DNA of 64,000 nucleotides from NCBI GenBank assembly GCA_020284085.1, contig JACEVL010000416.1, positions 248,501 to 312,500 of the forward strand. Direction: 5' to 3'. This document shows, in pieces, positions 45,610 through 57,326 of the stretch (the stretch's first letter is position 1; every line of letters starts with the position of its first letter). The DNA comes from Aporrectodea caliginosa (taxonomy: Eukaryota; Annelida; Clitellata; Crassiclitellata; Lumbricidae). Both the position numbers and the translations under genes were made by a program. Below the pieces are notes generated by a model. The model did no database searches, was not told the origin of the DNA, and worked only from the letters and a program-made list of their open reading frames with translations.

Positions 45610-46448
45610 GGACGCTATATAAAAATTGTGAGGACCAGGGTCTTCACACGTGTCATGTGCTGATCCACATAAACTCCCAGAAATTTTGTGGACTCAACTT
45701 GGGAGAGGGGAGTCCCATTAATACTTAGCATAGGATACTGTGAGGGACAAATTTTCCTATGAGACTTAAACAAAATAAAATTCGTCTTATTTAAATTAAG
45801 AGTAAGTTTGTTGGCACAAAACCAATCAGCTGCAAGCGATAATTCAGCGTTTACAATTTGGAATAAGGTATCCAGAGAACTATGGGAGTAGAATACGTTT
45901 GTGTGACAGCAAATAATATAAAGTATAAGCGGGATGAGACATTAGGGATGTCATTTATGTATATATGAGGAATAACAGGGGGCCTAAGTTAGATCCTTGA
46001 GGAACCCAAATTTAATAGCTCTTAGATCAGAGAAAAGACCATTACAGTAGACACATTGCAAGCGATCTTCTAGGTAACTATTGAACCAGTTGAGTTGGGT
46101 TCCACGTATACCATATCTTTCTAATTTGTGCAAAAGAATACCATGATCGACCGTATCGAAAGCCTTAGCAAGGTCAAAGAAAATTCCCAAGGAGTATTCG
46201 TTTCTTTCGATTGCAGCCGATATTCTATCCTGCATGCTCAATAAAGACATAGAGGGGGAGTGTCCGGCTTGGAAGCCATGTTGCGATGGGAAAATTACAT
46301 TGTTTTTAGTGATAAAATTATAAAGACGCATATAATATGCTGCATTAAAAATGGATGTCGTTGATGACATCCAGTGTTGCAAAGTTAATGGAGACAATCC
46401 ATTTTCATTTTGACTCACAGCCTCGTTTATTCTGACACGGGAAATCAT
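45610..46448 (-). mobile_element. LINE reverse transcriptase fragment, decayed (jockey/CR1-like)
   Basis: The minus strand reads VIFPSQHGFQAGHSPSMSLL, NEYSLGIFFDLAKAFDTVDH and GIRGTQLNWFNSYLEDRLQC. After a short break it continues [20 protein letters not shown] and, frameshifted, sequence downstream of the palm. The FFDLAKAFDTVDH block (first catalytic Asp) is intact, but the FADD block is destroyed by small changes near 45900. The element lacks its 5' part. Confidence 0.85.
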
Positions 46449-46449
46449 G

Positions 46450-48425
46450 GTTTAAATAATTGAATAATTATGGTCACATTGATTGGTTATCTTTCTCGTC
46501 ACGGACATAATTATATAATTATCAGTCACAGTTACGCTAAACGTTTTAAATTAAGTCCATTTCCCAGGCACCAGTTGTTGGATATCCAAATACTCACGCA
46601 GAAGCGGGTGTTGATAAGCGTACAATCATAACGCATGCCAACACTGATGTGCAATTAACTAAATGATTTATAGATTAGGCCCTACATCACGTTTCATAGG
46701 CCAAAAACTGGGTAAAAAAATTCTCTAGTTTAAATGAACCCGGTTTTTTCAAAGCTATATGGACGACCTATATAGGCTCTCCATTAGCATAAGTTAATGT
46801 TGCTTTTATTAAAAAATAAAGGTCCCATTTTCCACGGTGGGATTTAAATGATGGCTTATTTACTTTTGTCGGTTTTCGACTCATATCAAGATACCGATAC
46901 CGAAATGGAGCGAGCGCATCGCAGGACTTTGTATGCTTCCCAGCTTATGCCAGAAACGAATTGTAGTGGGATAGGAAAAAGTTAAACTTGCAACGATGTT
47001 AAACCCGCAACAACATCATCACTTAACAAGTGTGTAACCGATAGACCACTGTGTCGCGCATTCGTGGAAAATCTTGACCTGTGAAGTCGCGCGCAGGAAT
47101 TCCTTCCCAAGCGTGAGGAAAGAATTTTGGATAAGTGTCAATGGCTGTTAAGGTTCAGTGGTCTGAAGGGTATGGTATAATCCAGATATAACGCTAAGGA
47201 ATCTTAGCTCAATCTAGGTGCTATTGTTGTCCTCACTTGGTGCAAAGTCAATTTATAAGATAATAATGTTTGACATTATTATCTGGTCAATTGTTTGATT
47301 TGGAATCACGTTTTTATTCACGTTGAACGTAGAATTGAAAACATGGTCATACAGCTTTATAGAGAGTACGTGGTATTTTTATCCATCTAGTTTAACTTGC
47401 GGAAATCTTGTAATCTTGTAATCTTGTTTGAGCCACAGGCTAAAAGTCAAATCTTGCGACGACTAATTCGATCACTTACAATCATTCAATCGTCATGAAA
47501 CTTGGCAGATAGACTCACCCTCGCAGACACTTCATTCTATCAAAATTTCAGCTCCCCAAAAGGCTAGCTTATAGAATCGGGGACTCAACTTTTCGAATCG
47601 GGGAATCCCCTTTTCCGATACGCAACGTTGCCATTGGCCAGCGTTGCCATTGGCCGCAACAGAAACGGGCGCGCTGCATCATTAAACGGACGCTATGTTG
47701 TAAAATGAACGCGGACTATATATTTGTAGAGGTAACTGCTTCATAAGACGCATTATAGGATACTAGATGGATATAGTAAAAACTTTGTTTTTACGGGCTG
47801 TATTATATTATCATTTGATTGATAGGCCTATGGCATTTTCTTGCACCGACTTTCTACAAAATCAACGTGCACGTCGTTAGAGTTACCCGAATTTGGGTCA
47901 GCACCCAATTATACTGACCAGACCTCAACTGGAGCTCCAAGTTGGCTAAAATCGACTCCAAAATCACGACACAATGATCATAATAGTGCTTATAGGCCTA
48001 GATTTGAAAGCTCTCGAATAGCACTAATTCATACATGCCCAAAGGCATGTTTTTGCTTCCGGTTCATATAATGAACAGTGCTTTTGTTATTTCTAATGAT
48101 TCCTGTTGCATTTATATGACAGGAGCGAGCCAATTAATTCCTTTGTTTTCAAAAGACTTATATGCGGATGTTAGTTGTTAAAGACACATTAGCAAGCGAT
48201 TGATAACCTTTATTCGTTGCCTAACTGTTAAAACCATAGACGACCTTATGTATGGCAAATGAAAATGAGGACGTAATGATCATGCAGTTTGTTGAATATC
48301 ACAATGAAAGTAACATTGACTGCCTTCTATTGTACAGTAAACTACGTAGGCCTAACTATGTGCATGTAAACTTTCTCTATTTGACAATATGCAGAAATAT
48401 ACCAGAAAATGCTTTGTATGCATTA
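46450..48425 (+). repeat. Old, diverged relative of the lectin duplicon
   Basis: Several landmarks of the 34.3-36.9 and 42.3-43.6 kb blocks recur in order but diverged: the GTGTAACCGATAGACCACTG segment near 47030, CAGCACCCAA near 47900, a CCTTTATTCGT segment near 48210, and beyond the 48434-52351 element GACACTGTTCGGCGTTAGA near 52365. No lectin exon could be recognised in it. Its 5' end instead resembles 24.3-25.6 kb. Confidence 0.5.
47383..47812. repeat. About 430-bp dispersed repeat, copy 1
   Basis: TCGTGAAACTTGGCAGATAG-like, AAAGGCTAGCTTATAGAATC, AATCGGGGAATCCC and the CAGCGTTGCCATTGGCC doublet are repeated at about 59623-60052. Similarity is high over the whole length. Termini are not diagnostic. 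Confidence 0.75.
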
Positions 48426-48559
48426 GTTTAAACTAGGGGTGGGCAACGATTAAATTTTTTAATCGAAATTAATCGCACGATTAAAATTTTTAATAACGTG
48501 ATTAATTTTTAACGCATGCCACAATGGATAAAAGTAGGCCTATAATAGAGCGGGTTGGT

Positions 48560-49390
48560 GAAAAAATTGCTCACTTAATGAAAGAAGCATGAAATTTTGT
48601 ACATGGTAGCAACATACCATGAGGAACAATTTTAGCTATAGGGCCATCTTAGATTTGCACTCTGGCCTCAATGGCAGCCATTTTTCAAAATGGCCGACCA
48701 AAGTTGAGATTTTCCAATATCTCAGCTTCTAGTTCACTTGGAATTGTAATCTTGGTGTCTAAACATACATATTTAGGGGCAAGGATTCCAATAGAACTAA
48801 ATGCAAACACTGTTCTGTATGAAATTGGCAGCCATTTTCCAAAATGGTCGACCAAATGATTTTTTTTCAATATCTCGGCTTCTAGTTCACTTGAAATTTT
48901 AATCTTGGTGTCTAAACATACATATTTAGGGGCAAGGATTCCAATAGAACTGATTGCAAACACTTTTCTACACGAGATTTGCAGCCAGGGATGTCATTTG
49001 GGGGAGAGGGGGTGTTTCAGTGGGTCAGTTCCTGTGCAATATATGAAACAATTGCTCATTGCAAACACTTTCTACACGAGATTTGCAGCCAGGGAAGTCA
49101 TGAGTTCCTGTGCAATTATGAAACAATTGCTCATTAACTGATAGAAGCATGACATTTGTAAATAGTAAGAACATGTCCTAAGGGAGAAGTTTAGCCATAA
49201 TGCCATCGCAAAGGCCATCGCAGTTTTACCCCTGGCCTCAATGGCAGCCATTTTCAAAATGGCCGACTGAAAAAGAGATTTTTCAATATCTCAGCTTCTA
49301 ATTCACTTAGAATCGTGATCTTGGTGTCTAAACATACATATTTAGGGGCAAGGATTTCAATGGAACTAATTGCAAACACTTATTTCCCAG
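48560..49390. repeat. Left subterminal array of ~155-bp units
   Basis: Each unit contains GCAGCCATTTT..AAAATGG, ATATCTCAGCTTCTAGTTCA, TTGGTGTCTAAACATACATA and GGGGCAAGGATTCCAATAGA. Units start near 48673, 48827 and, less regularly, near 49240. The right array (51300-52040) is the same in reverse. Confidence 0.85.
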
Positions 49391-49589
49391 TTTGAACAAT
49401 CAACCGTGATAGGCTCACAACGTGTGAACTATAAGTATAGTTTATTCCAAGCTACTCTAATTTGTTTCATCATACTATTTATGAAATTTCGTGTTTTGTT
49501 TATGTTCATGTGGAAATAAAGCAAGTTCTGGTATATCAGCAATTTCGGATGTTAATAATGTTCTCGTAAATGTATATTGAACAATTTTA

Positions 49590-51130
49590 CAGCTAGTCCA
49601 CATTTCGGGACCAGTGTCCAGACAAAGTACTGCCCACAACATCATCCACAGCATTCACAGTCACATACGCGACAATAGCTGTGTGTTCCACAAGAGCAGC
49701 TTGAGTTGATGGAAGGCCATCTGATGGTCGCCTTTCTGTGAGAACAGCTGATTCCGTGCCTCATTCACCTTATCCTCACTGCTTGCACGGTCGTACAGAA
49801 GAACTACAAAGCGCTACAGTACATCGAGCTGATCATCAACAGAGCTGGGAATTGATGCTAATGTGCAAAATGCAGAAGTAACGTCGTTGAATATCTTCCA
49901 AATGTCAAACACCGTCCTTTTTCAGCAGCCAGCAAAGGATGATACTGTGTCATACCAGCTAAATGTGTTTAGGAAGGGCAAGGCCACGCACTTCTCTGGG
50001 CCGAGAGCACATGCCATCTCATGGATTGGGAAGTATCTAAAGTTGAAATTGCCGGAGGCAAAACCAACCCACAGTTCGTCAATGCTGAGCTGCTGAATTG
50101 CTGCTATGGCTAACACCAACACGTCAGAGTCAACAGTGTGGATCATTACTTACGAATAGCCATGTTCAGCAGCATCTGATACATGCAGGAAAATCCTTGT
50201 ATCAGCTTCCTCCTGAGTACAAGGAGCAAGTCCAGTTGTGTCCCTTGGCTGAGTACAAAGCACATCCCTGTGGTGTGTGACGATGACATGTCTTTCTGTT
50301 TCTATTTCAAGTGTCGCTATTTGCAGGCTAAAAAGACAACTGTGACTTATTTTCGTCGTTCATCGTGTGCAAAGACTTCGTCAAGGTCTCCTTCATGCGT
50401 CTGACAGGAGGTGTACAACCTGGAGAAAAGTGAACATTCACTGTTCACACATGACAACTGTTGCTTTGCTAGTGACTTATCCAGTACAGGTGGACGACCG
50501 AAGAGAGGAAAGTTGTTTTGTTTGATTGGGTCATTGACAGGCCGTGATTGGGTAACAAGACGTTCGTTGACAAATGTTTCATACTGCTCTAGCTCAGTTT
50601 TCTCGAGCTAGAGCATTGTGTTGATCACTGCTATATAAGCCAGATCTCTGGTATCCAGGATAAGTAGGTCATGTTGCTGTCGTCAATGTCGACAGCAATG
50701 ACCTACTTGTCCTGAATCCCCATCTCCTCGATCACATGGCTGAGAGCCCTAACCTGGTTTAAAAAAGGCATCTGCGTGTATTTGTCTGCTAATGATGTCG
50801 AAGATCAGATTTTGTTTCTGGTTTCTGTATCGATACCTGAAACTCTGGGTTGTGTGAGGCCTACAGCACCTCCGTCATCTTTCATACAGGCGTTGTTGTG
50901 CTCATGGTCTTGGTCTATGGCAATATTGGAGAATGCGTCTTCTTTACGGTGAAGTTGCAACGCAGAAATTCCTGGCACGCAGCAGGATGCTTCTCTGCTA
51001 GAATGATCATGTCACGGAGGTGGATTGGTATCCATCTACCGTAATGTGTGTGGTCAAGTGCATGATATGAACCAGGGTACGAGCTGTGACAACGAATCAA
51101 TGTGCAGCTCGAAATCACCCTCGCTCAGTA
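49590..51130 (-). pseudogene. Decayed gene of an uncharacterised repetitive invertebrate protein family
   Basis: On the minus strand, in order: ALDHTHYGRWIPIHLRDMII with AEKHPAACQEFLRCNFTVKK; FSNIAIDQDHEHNNACMKDD followed by GGAVGLTQ (near 50860); HTVDSDVLVLAIAAIQQLSI, DELWVGFASGNFNFRYFPIH, EMACALGPEKCVALP, a degenerate TGCDTVSSFAG-like block, then VFDIWKIFNDV and RFVVLLYDRASSEDKVNEAR. I remember proteins with this exact order of motifs as abundant, uncharacterised, repeat-like predictions in cnidarian and other invertebrate genomes. Stops and shifts (for example after SSFAGC and near 49830) make this copy dead. Its role is unknown; it is the cargo of the fold-back element. Confidence 0.65.
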
Positions 51131-51299
51131 ATCACACAAAAATCTACACCTGAAGACTTCTACTTAGCCTAATGCCACTGAGAAATACTCAACTCTACAA
51201 CATCTTTACAACCACTACCAGCACTTATAGTTGACGCATCGTGAGCCTATCACAGTTGATTTTGGAAACTAGGGGACCCGGCCTTCCCCCCTAATGAAG

Positions 51300-52040
51300 T
51301 CACTGGCTGCAAATTCTTGTGTAGATAAGTGTTTGCAAATAGTTCTATTGGAATTCTTGCTTCTAAAAATGTATGTTTAGACACTAAGATCAAAATTCCA
51401 GGTTAACTAGAAGCTAAGATATTGAATAAATCTCCTTTGGTCGGCCATTTTGGAAAATGGCTGCCAATTTCATACAGAAAAGTGTTTGCAATAATATTAG
51501 TTCTATTGGAATCCTTGCCCCTAAATATGTATGTTTAGACACCAAGATTAAAATTCCAAGTGAACTAGAAGCTGAGATATTGAAAAAATCTCATTTGGTC
51601 GGCCATTTTGGAAAATGGCTGCCATTCATACAGAAAAGTGTTTGCATTTAGTTCTATTGGAATCCTTGCCCCGAAATATGTATGTTTAGACACCAAGATT
51701 ACAATTCCAAGTGAACTAGAAGCTGAGATATTGGAAAATCTCAGCTTTGGTCGGCCATTTTGAAAAATGGCTGCCATTCATACAAGAAAGTGTTTGCATT
51801 TAGTTCTATTGGAATCCTTGCCCCTAAATATGTATGTTTAGACACCAAGATTACAATTCCAAGTGAACTAGAAGCTGAGATATTGGAAAATCTCAACTTT
51901 GGTCGGCCATTTTGAAAAATGGCTGCCATTGAGGCCAGAGTGCAAATCTAAGATGGCCCTATAGCTAAAATTGTGTTCCTCATGGTATGTTGCTACCATG
52001 TACCAAATTTCATGCTTCTTTCATTAAGTGAGCAATTCCT
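51300..52040. repeat. Right subterminal array of ~155-bp units (inverted)
   Basis: Four units with CGGCCATTTTGAAAAATGGC near 51440, 51600, 51754 and 51904, spaced 151-160 bases, in the opposite orientation to the left array. The outermost part (51905-52040) matches 48560-48690 almost exactly. Confidence 0.88.
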
Positions 52041-52555
52041 CCATATTTTGCACCAGGCCGCCCCACTACTACAACTACTCCGACTCCGAGTAGTTACGTA
52101 GAATATGCGGTACATTAATGCTTGCAGTCAATAAACATAGAACAAGCATGCTTTTACTACTTGTTTTTACTTTTTAGCCTTTACTTTAAAGTTTAAAGTT
52201 TTAACAGAGAGGTTTTATCAAGAATTGTTTCAGCGCATTTCTAGAAATAATTGGGCGCACTGACAATTGCGTTAAAGGCGTTAAAATACTTAATCGCGTT
52301 AATTAATTAACGCGTTAATCGCGTTAATAGCGCGTTAAATGCCCAGCCCTAGTTTAAACTAAACTGACACTGTTCGGCGTTAGATGCTTCCATCGCGTGT
52401 TTTTCTTGAGTTACGATATGAATGTGCTCGATGCTAATAAATCCATTAAAAGTTTCTATAAATACTTAATTGGAGAAGAGAACATTGTATTCACTGGGTG
52501 GCTCAAATATTTGCACAATACAATCGTCATACAAACTGTTCGCAATACTGAACAC

Positions 52556-52950
52556 CAAAGCTCGAGGGTACGTACCATACGTATTCTATGTTTTGAAAGG
52601 TACGTACGTTTTTTAACGTACCCTATTTTAGGGTACGTAAACAATAACCACGTCATTGCTCATTATAAGAATGTTCAATTTAATTTAAGCAAACAATCAC
52701 AACCCAGTATACAGCGTAGTAAATTGCTGCAATGCTGTATTGTAGGTCTATGTTTATCCAGCATACATTGCGCTTAATGCACTAAATTAAAACGTCAGTC
52801 AAAATTTTATGCAAAAAGTTATACGTAGGCGAGTAAACAATAAATACAATTTTCGTGTATGATACGTACCATACGCGTATTCTATTTTTTGAAAGGTACG
52901 TACGTATTTTAACGTATTCTATTTTAGGGTACGCGTACCCTCGAGCTCTG
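52556..52950. mobile_element. 395-bp hAT-like MITE, copy 2
   Basis: Same family as 23403-23793. Ends CAAAGCTCGAGGGTACG and CGTACCCTCGAGCTCTG are flanked by a perfect 8-bp duplication CTGAACAC (52548-52555 and 52951-52958). Confidence 0.92.
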
Positions 52951-53183
52951 CTGAACACGATGATGATGACTTATTGATTCTTTTAAGTGCACCAAGTGAT
53001 TATTCAACTTTAATTTTATCCCATTCTTATTTCAATATTGTATTTCCTAGAGAGGTCATCGAATACCAAAATCTCTAGAAATCCACTGCGCTTTACTTTG
53101 ATACTTTCCAGATTTAAGATTTTGTACGGGTGTAGTATCTTCACGGGGAATTTGCTGTTTCCTAATATTTAGAAATAACTAGG

Positions 53184-53345
53184 GGAGGGGTTTAGGGTAA
53201 TGGTAACATTCTGGCATGAAGAGGCAACGGACGCGGGATCGCTTCCCGCTACCCTTCCTAAGGTCGACTCAGCCTTTTCATTCGCCAGATGGCGTTGAAA
53301 CAAATGATCAGTAGGACGTGATGGGCGCCTTGCATGGCTACCAAA
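53184..53345 (+). mobile_element. tRNA-derived SINE, fourth family, copy 1
   Basis: TTAGGGTAATGGTAACATTC (A-box region), ACGCGGGATCGCTTCCCGC (B-box-like) and the body CTTTTCATTCGCCAGATGG ... GGGCGCCTTGCATGG are repeated with differences at 57716-57880. Confidence 0.65.
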
Positions 53346-53349
53346 ACAG

Positions 53350-54560
53350 TTAAATTCGACTTCTGTAATAACTTGTGATCATCCGTTCATACTATGAATT
53401 GTAATCATACAGCATACTTGTCAGTTGGAAAAGTGTCCGGATTTTTCGCGTTTGCTGTATTGGGGTTAATTTGTCTATTGGCTATTACTTTGTGGCAGTT
53501 TCTACTAACTTTACACGCGCGTGCTGTTCCTAAGTTCCCCTAAACTTTGGACTGAAGGGCCTAACAAGATAACAGTCAAATTTACTTATTTATTTATTAT
53601 TTTTTATTTATTGCAGCTCTATTTTTCCAGACGATTCTAGTCCATGATCTTAGTAATGTATCTATGGACTGTCTAGAGACTATTGTCAAAGTGCTAATTT
53701 TATTTCCGGTATACAGAGAGGCGTCTGTGGTTTCATTTTTATTAGTAATTTTATGACGTTTTTTTTTATTAAAATGGCTACTACCAACAACTAGTACTAA
53801 GAGAAACTGCAGATTCTCGAACACTATGAAAACTAATTATCCCTGCTTCGCTAAAGAACGCACAAAGTACAACTTTGTAAGAATAATGTTTCTTGTCAAA
53901 TCTTGTGAGAAGTTCTATGCGTATGTTACTAGTAACGAGGATTTGCTGCGGAGAATTGGCTCAGAGAAATACTAAAAGTAACCAGGAAGGTGCAATTGAT
54001 TGCTTAAATAAATACTTTGCAGCATTACGATAAAAAACCTCAACTAATTTTATACGCATCTTTTCAATGTGACTTCGTTTCTTGGTTACTTAGGAGACCT
54101 CTGACTCTGGAGTGAAACATTCGATGCGTCCTCCTTTGTCCTCCTTTCCGACTTTGTGATTCTTCCTTTGGCTCTCCGTTTATCTGGCAACCCACCCAAG
54201 CATCACATAAAAGAATATCTAGGTCATCGGTGAAAAATTGTTTTAGAATGATCTAGGTAAATACAAATTGTAGAGTCACCATCATCAGTGGCATTGGTAG
54301 CAAGGTCGACTGATATCAAAAAGGCAGTACGCGCAGATGGGCCTTCTTGAACACTGTAATAAGCACACTTCATATATCAATCAGCGTTCTCGTCGCAATC
54401 CCCATCAGTTCACGACTTAGATGATCTGGGAAACTGATGATCCGACCAACGGTCTGAAGGGCACAGCGAATCTCGGTCACGTGTTACCACGACCGACGAC
54501 AGTAGCTGATCCAACAAGGACAATGTCCTCTGACTTTTAAGTCACTGGCCCTGCCCAGAG
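53350..54560. other. Spacer, nothing recognised
   Basis: AT-rich sequence with no convincing exon, RNA gene or transposon end. A short T/A-rich tract is at 53585-53620. Confidence 0.45.
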
Positions 54561-54900
54561 AGTTCTTCAACTTAAGGTCAAGTGTCTTTCAAAGGATGAA
54601 AGCAAACATTCAGGATATCCGCAGAACATGGCCTAATTTGGACACCCCTCTACCTCACGCGTCCGCATTTGTGATTACACACCCCATTCTTCGTTGAGGA
54701 CGTCCGCATCCTGACGGAACAATGAGACATAGATAAGAGTGACCCTGTTGATGTTCCTGGGCTAACCATGCTACGAGGTGGACACTTTGATTCTGCCCAA
54801 ACATACGCAAACTACCTACCAGCGTAGTCGTAGTTTTAAAACAAATTCAGACTGAAATTCGTGTTATTTTATTGTATATTATTTTAGACGCGGACGTCCG

Positions 54901-56182
54901 TATTGGACATAACCTTCAGCCTTGTCAAACTTTGTACGTTTTTGGGCGAGCCCCTTCCTCTCTTTAATGACGTACTTAATGGTCGACACCAATTATATTT
55001 ACCCGACCAATTTGGGAGATATTACTCAGTTGAAGGAATTGACTTTATGCTATCATCACCGGACCGAATGCTTTTCAACATGCGCGTACGAGGATTTAGA
55101 TGCGGAATAATTCATTAATTTTTTTCACTTTCATTTTGCGAATTTATATAGCACCTCTTCAAAATATCTACTCAAAGGCGCTCTTTGCGCTAGCCTATCA
55201 TGATGATAAGTGTGAACAAAAATATTACGTCAGTTAGCAAAGCAATGCACAGTAAGCTACATGTAGAAGAGTCACCACGCTGATGCGTGGACCTAACGAA
55301 CGGATTTCTAGGTTTGCGTACTGGACATTATTCGTCTGTCTTGCCAAGGATTTTATGCGTTTGTCGGTATTTTGTTCGCAAGTCGCCTTGGCCCATATGA
55401 CTGTATCAGGCCCAACCTTCTGATATACGGTCGAGCCTGAGCCATACAGACCGTGTGCGCCGCCTGTTACAGTAGCCGAGTGTTTTAGTCTCGGAGGAGG
55501 TCCACCGACGCGGGCCATGGATAGACCTCAACCTTTCGTCACTGGAGGCGCTTCAATCGACCGACTGACACACGCCGAATGCCTTTTTTTGTGTACTCCT
55601 TGATGCCTCGACGAATATCAGGATGTGCATCACTGCATCATCTTCAACCAGTGAAGGGCTGCTCGTCGACAGCGTCATCGTGTCTGCGAACGATGTAACC
55701 TGTGGCCGCTCTATTCTATCGGCGCAACTTGGCTCAGAGACATCCATGCCATCAGATTCTGTTAGCTTTTGACGGAAATCCGTTCGTTAGTTCCACGCAT
55801 CAGCGTGGTGACTCTTCTACATGTAGCTTACTGTGCATTGCTTTGCTAACTGACGTAATATTTTTGTTCACACTTATCATCATGATAGGCTAGCGCAAAG
55901 AGCGCCTTTGAGTAGATATTTTGAAGAGGTGCTATATAAATTCGTATTGGACATAACCTTCTGCCTTGTCAAACTTTGTACGTTTTTGGGCGAGCCCCTT
56001 CCTCTCTTTAATGACGTACTTAATGGTCGACACCAATTATATTTACCCGACCAATTTGGGAGATATTACTCAGTTGAAGGAATTGACTTTATGCTATCAT
56101 CACCGGACCGAATGCTTTTCAACATGCGCGTACGAGGATTTAGATGCGGAATAATTCATTCATTTTTTTCACTTTCATTTTG
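54901..56182. repeat. 238-bp direct repeats flanking an 806-bp inverted-repeat insertion
   Basis: The segments 54901-55138 and 55945-56182 are direct repeats differing at about two positions. Between them, 55139-55308 and 55775-55944 are 170-bp inverted repeats with about one mismatch, enclosing a 466-bp spacer. Both outer edges of the inverted arms are LINE-type tails (CGAATTTATATAGCACCTCT on the left and its complement on the right). Short overlapping open frames in the direct repeats have no recognised domain. Confidence 0.9.
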
Positions 56183-56189
56183 CTGTTAA

Positions 56190-57102
56190 TCCTCATTCTT
56201 AGTTTTTGTATTAATTTCACTTTAACACAGGGCCTACAATAAGCGAATAATTCATAAGCACGCATAGCCTAAGCATTATACGTCGATTGCAAATTCTTGC
56301 CTATTCTCGAGAAGGCTCGTCGACTGCGAGAAAAGTTTTGAGGTCACGGCACTCTTGTCATATATATGCTCAACAAAGACTTAATCTGTTCTATAGGCCT
56401 ACTCGGCTCAAGCTGGTCTCCGTTACTCGGCTTTTGCGTGACCCAGAGAAATAATTATAATTATGAGATTTATATTGTATTTACATTGTCTGTCTCCTGC
56501 CTATGCGTTCTTTCATTACAGGAATTAATGAAAGAGACATCAAGTGGTATAATAAGCATTTGTGTTTAGCCTTCCGCTGAAGTGTTCCAGATATTAACCT
56601 AGGCCTACATTGAAGAAACAGACCCAATCTATATTTGTGTATAATTATGAACAATTGAACATGAATAATTCCCTTCTAAAATCCCAGACCATGCCATGTA
56701 CAGTTTTTGTGCACCTTCCGCTTTCAATATATCCTGGTCTTTAGTGATCCCTGTTTGCTGGTTCGTAATTCACATGATCGTATTTATAATTTATGCCTTG
56801 TGTGGGTAATGCAAATGCGAACAGCCACCTCAATTACGTACCATGTGATCTAAATAGGATCCTCGTGTTTGGCATAATTATGTGAAAGGGCCTGCCTGTA
56901 GATAACTGCATTGTTGATGACATAATTACGATCGGCAAGCAAGCGTATGTCTAGTGTGTCTAAGCACATGACTGTCATTAGACATTTTGAATTGTATACA
57001 TTCGTTGCGTACAGTAGCCTAGGAGTAGAGTGCATTTCTCAGCGTACGTTTCTGTAGATGTGTCCTAGCCTTTCATAAAGCTTTAAGAGCATAATTGTGA
57101 GA
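56190..57102 (+). promoter_or_regulatory. Promoter/5' flank of C-type lectin 3 (paralogue of lectin 2)
   Basis: Collinear and similar to 28300-29261. Shared landmarks: CGATTGCAAATTCTTGCCTA, ATATCCTGGTCTTTAG, TAAGCACATGACT (56961-56973), a TATA-like TATACA (56995-57000), and CAGCGTACGT in the leader. The upstream half of the fold-back seen at 28870 is missing here. Confidence 0.5.
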
Positions 57103-57326
57103 ATGGCAAAGTCTTTCTTCGTTGTCTTGCTATTGTTAGCAATTAATGTGGGCAACTATTTTGTAAAAGGGCAAAGTACCGTTGGTGACTGCAGCAGTGA
57201 TGAACAAAATAAGTGTTGCAGCGATGGGTTATTTGCTCTAGCCAACAGCATTCAATCAGAATTTAAGAGTCTTAAAGCTCAAATGTCACGTCTGGAGAAC
57301 CGCGTCGAAAGTCAGAAACTGTCTGC
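57103..57326 (+). CDS. C-type lectin 3, exon 1: signal peptide and short neck
   Basis: ATG at 57103 opens MAKSFFVVLLLLAINVGNYF, then QSTVGDCSSDEQNKCCSDGL and the heptad segment LANSIQSEFKSLKAQMSRLE. Same length (224 bases), phase (2) and donor (CTGC|GTAAGT, GT at 57327) as lectin 2 exon 1, with about ten substitutions. The frame is open. It joins in phase to the exon at 61210. Probably a secreted lectin, but its last exon is not in this window. Confidence 0.82.

Larger units (their letters stand above)
48434..52351. mobile_element. 3918-bp hAT-like fold-back element
   Basis: Ends TAGGGGTGGGCAACGATTAA and the inverse of TAGGGCTGGGCATTTAAC, flanked by a perfect 8-bp GTTTAAAC on both sides (48426-48433 and 52352-52359). 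These are hAT-type signals. Inside the tips lie about 0.8-1.4 kb of inverted arrays made of roughly 155-bp units (left 48560-49385, right 51300-52040). The centre (about 49590-51130) is a decayed minus-strand gene. No hAT transposase is recognised. The target lies in the old duplicon sequence, which resumes at 52360. Confidence 0.8.

Noticed and set aside
54903..55118. Open frames in the 238-bp direct repeats
   Set aside because: Two frames overlap, neither has a recognisable domain, and similarity between copies is explained by the DNA duplication.
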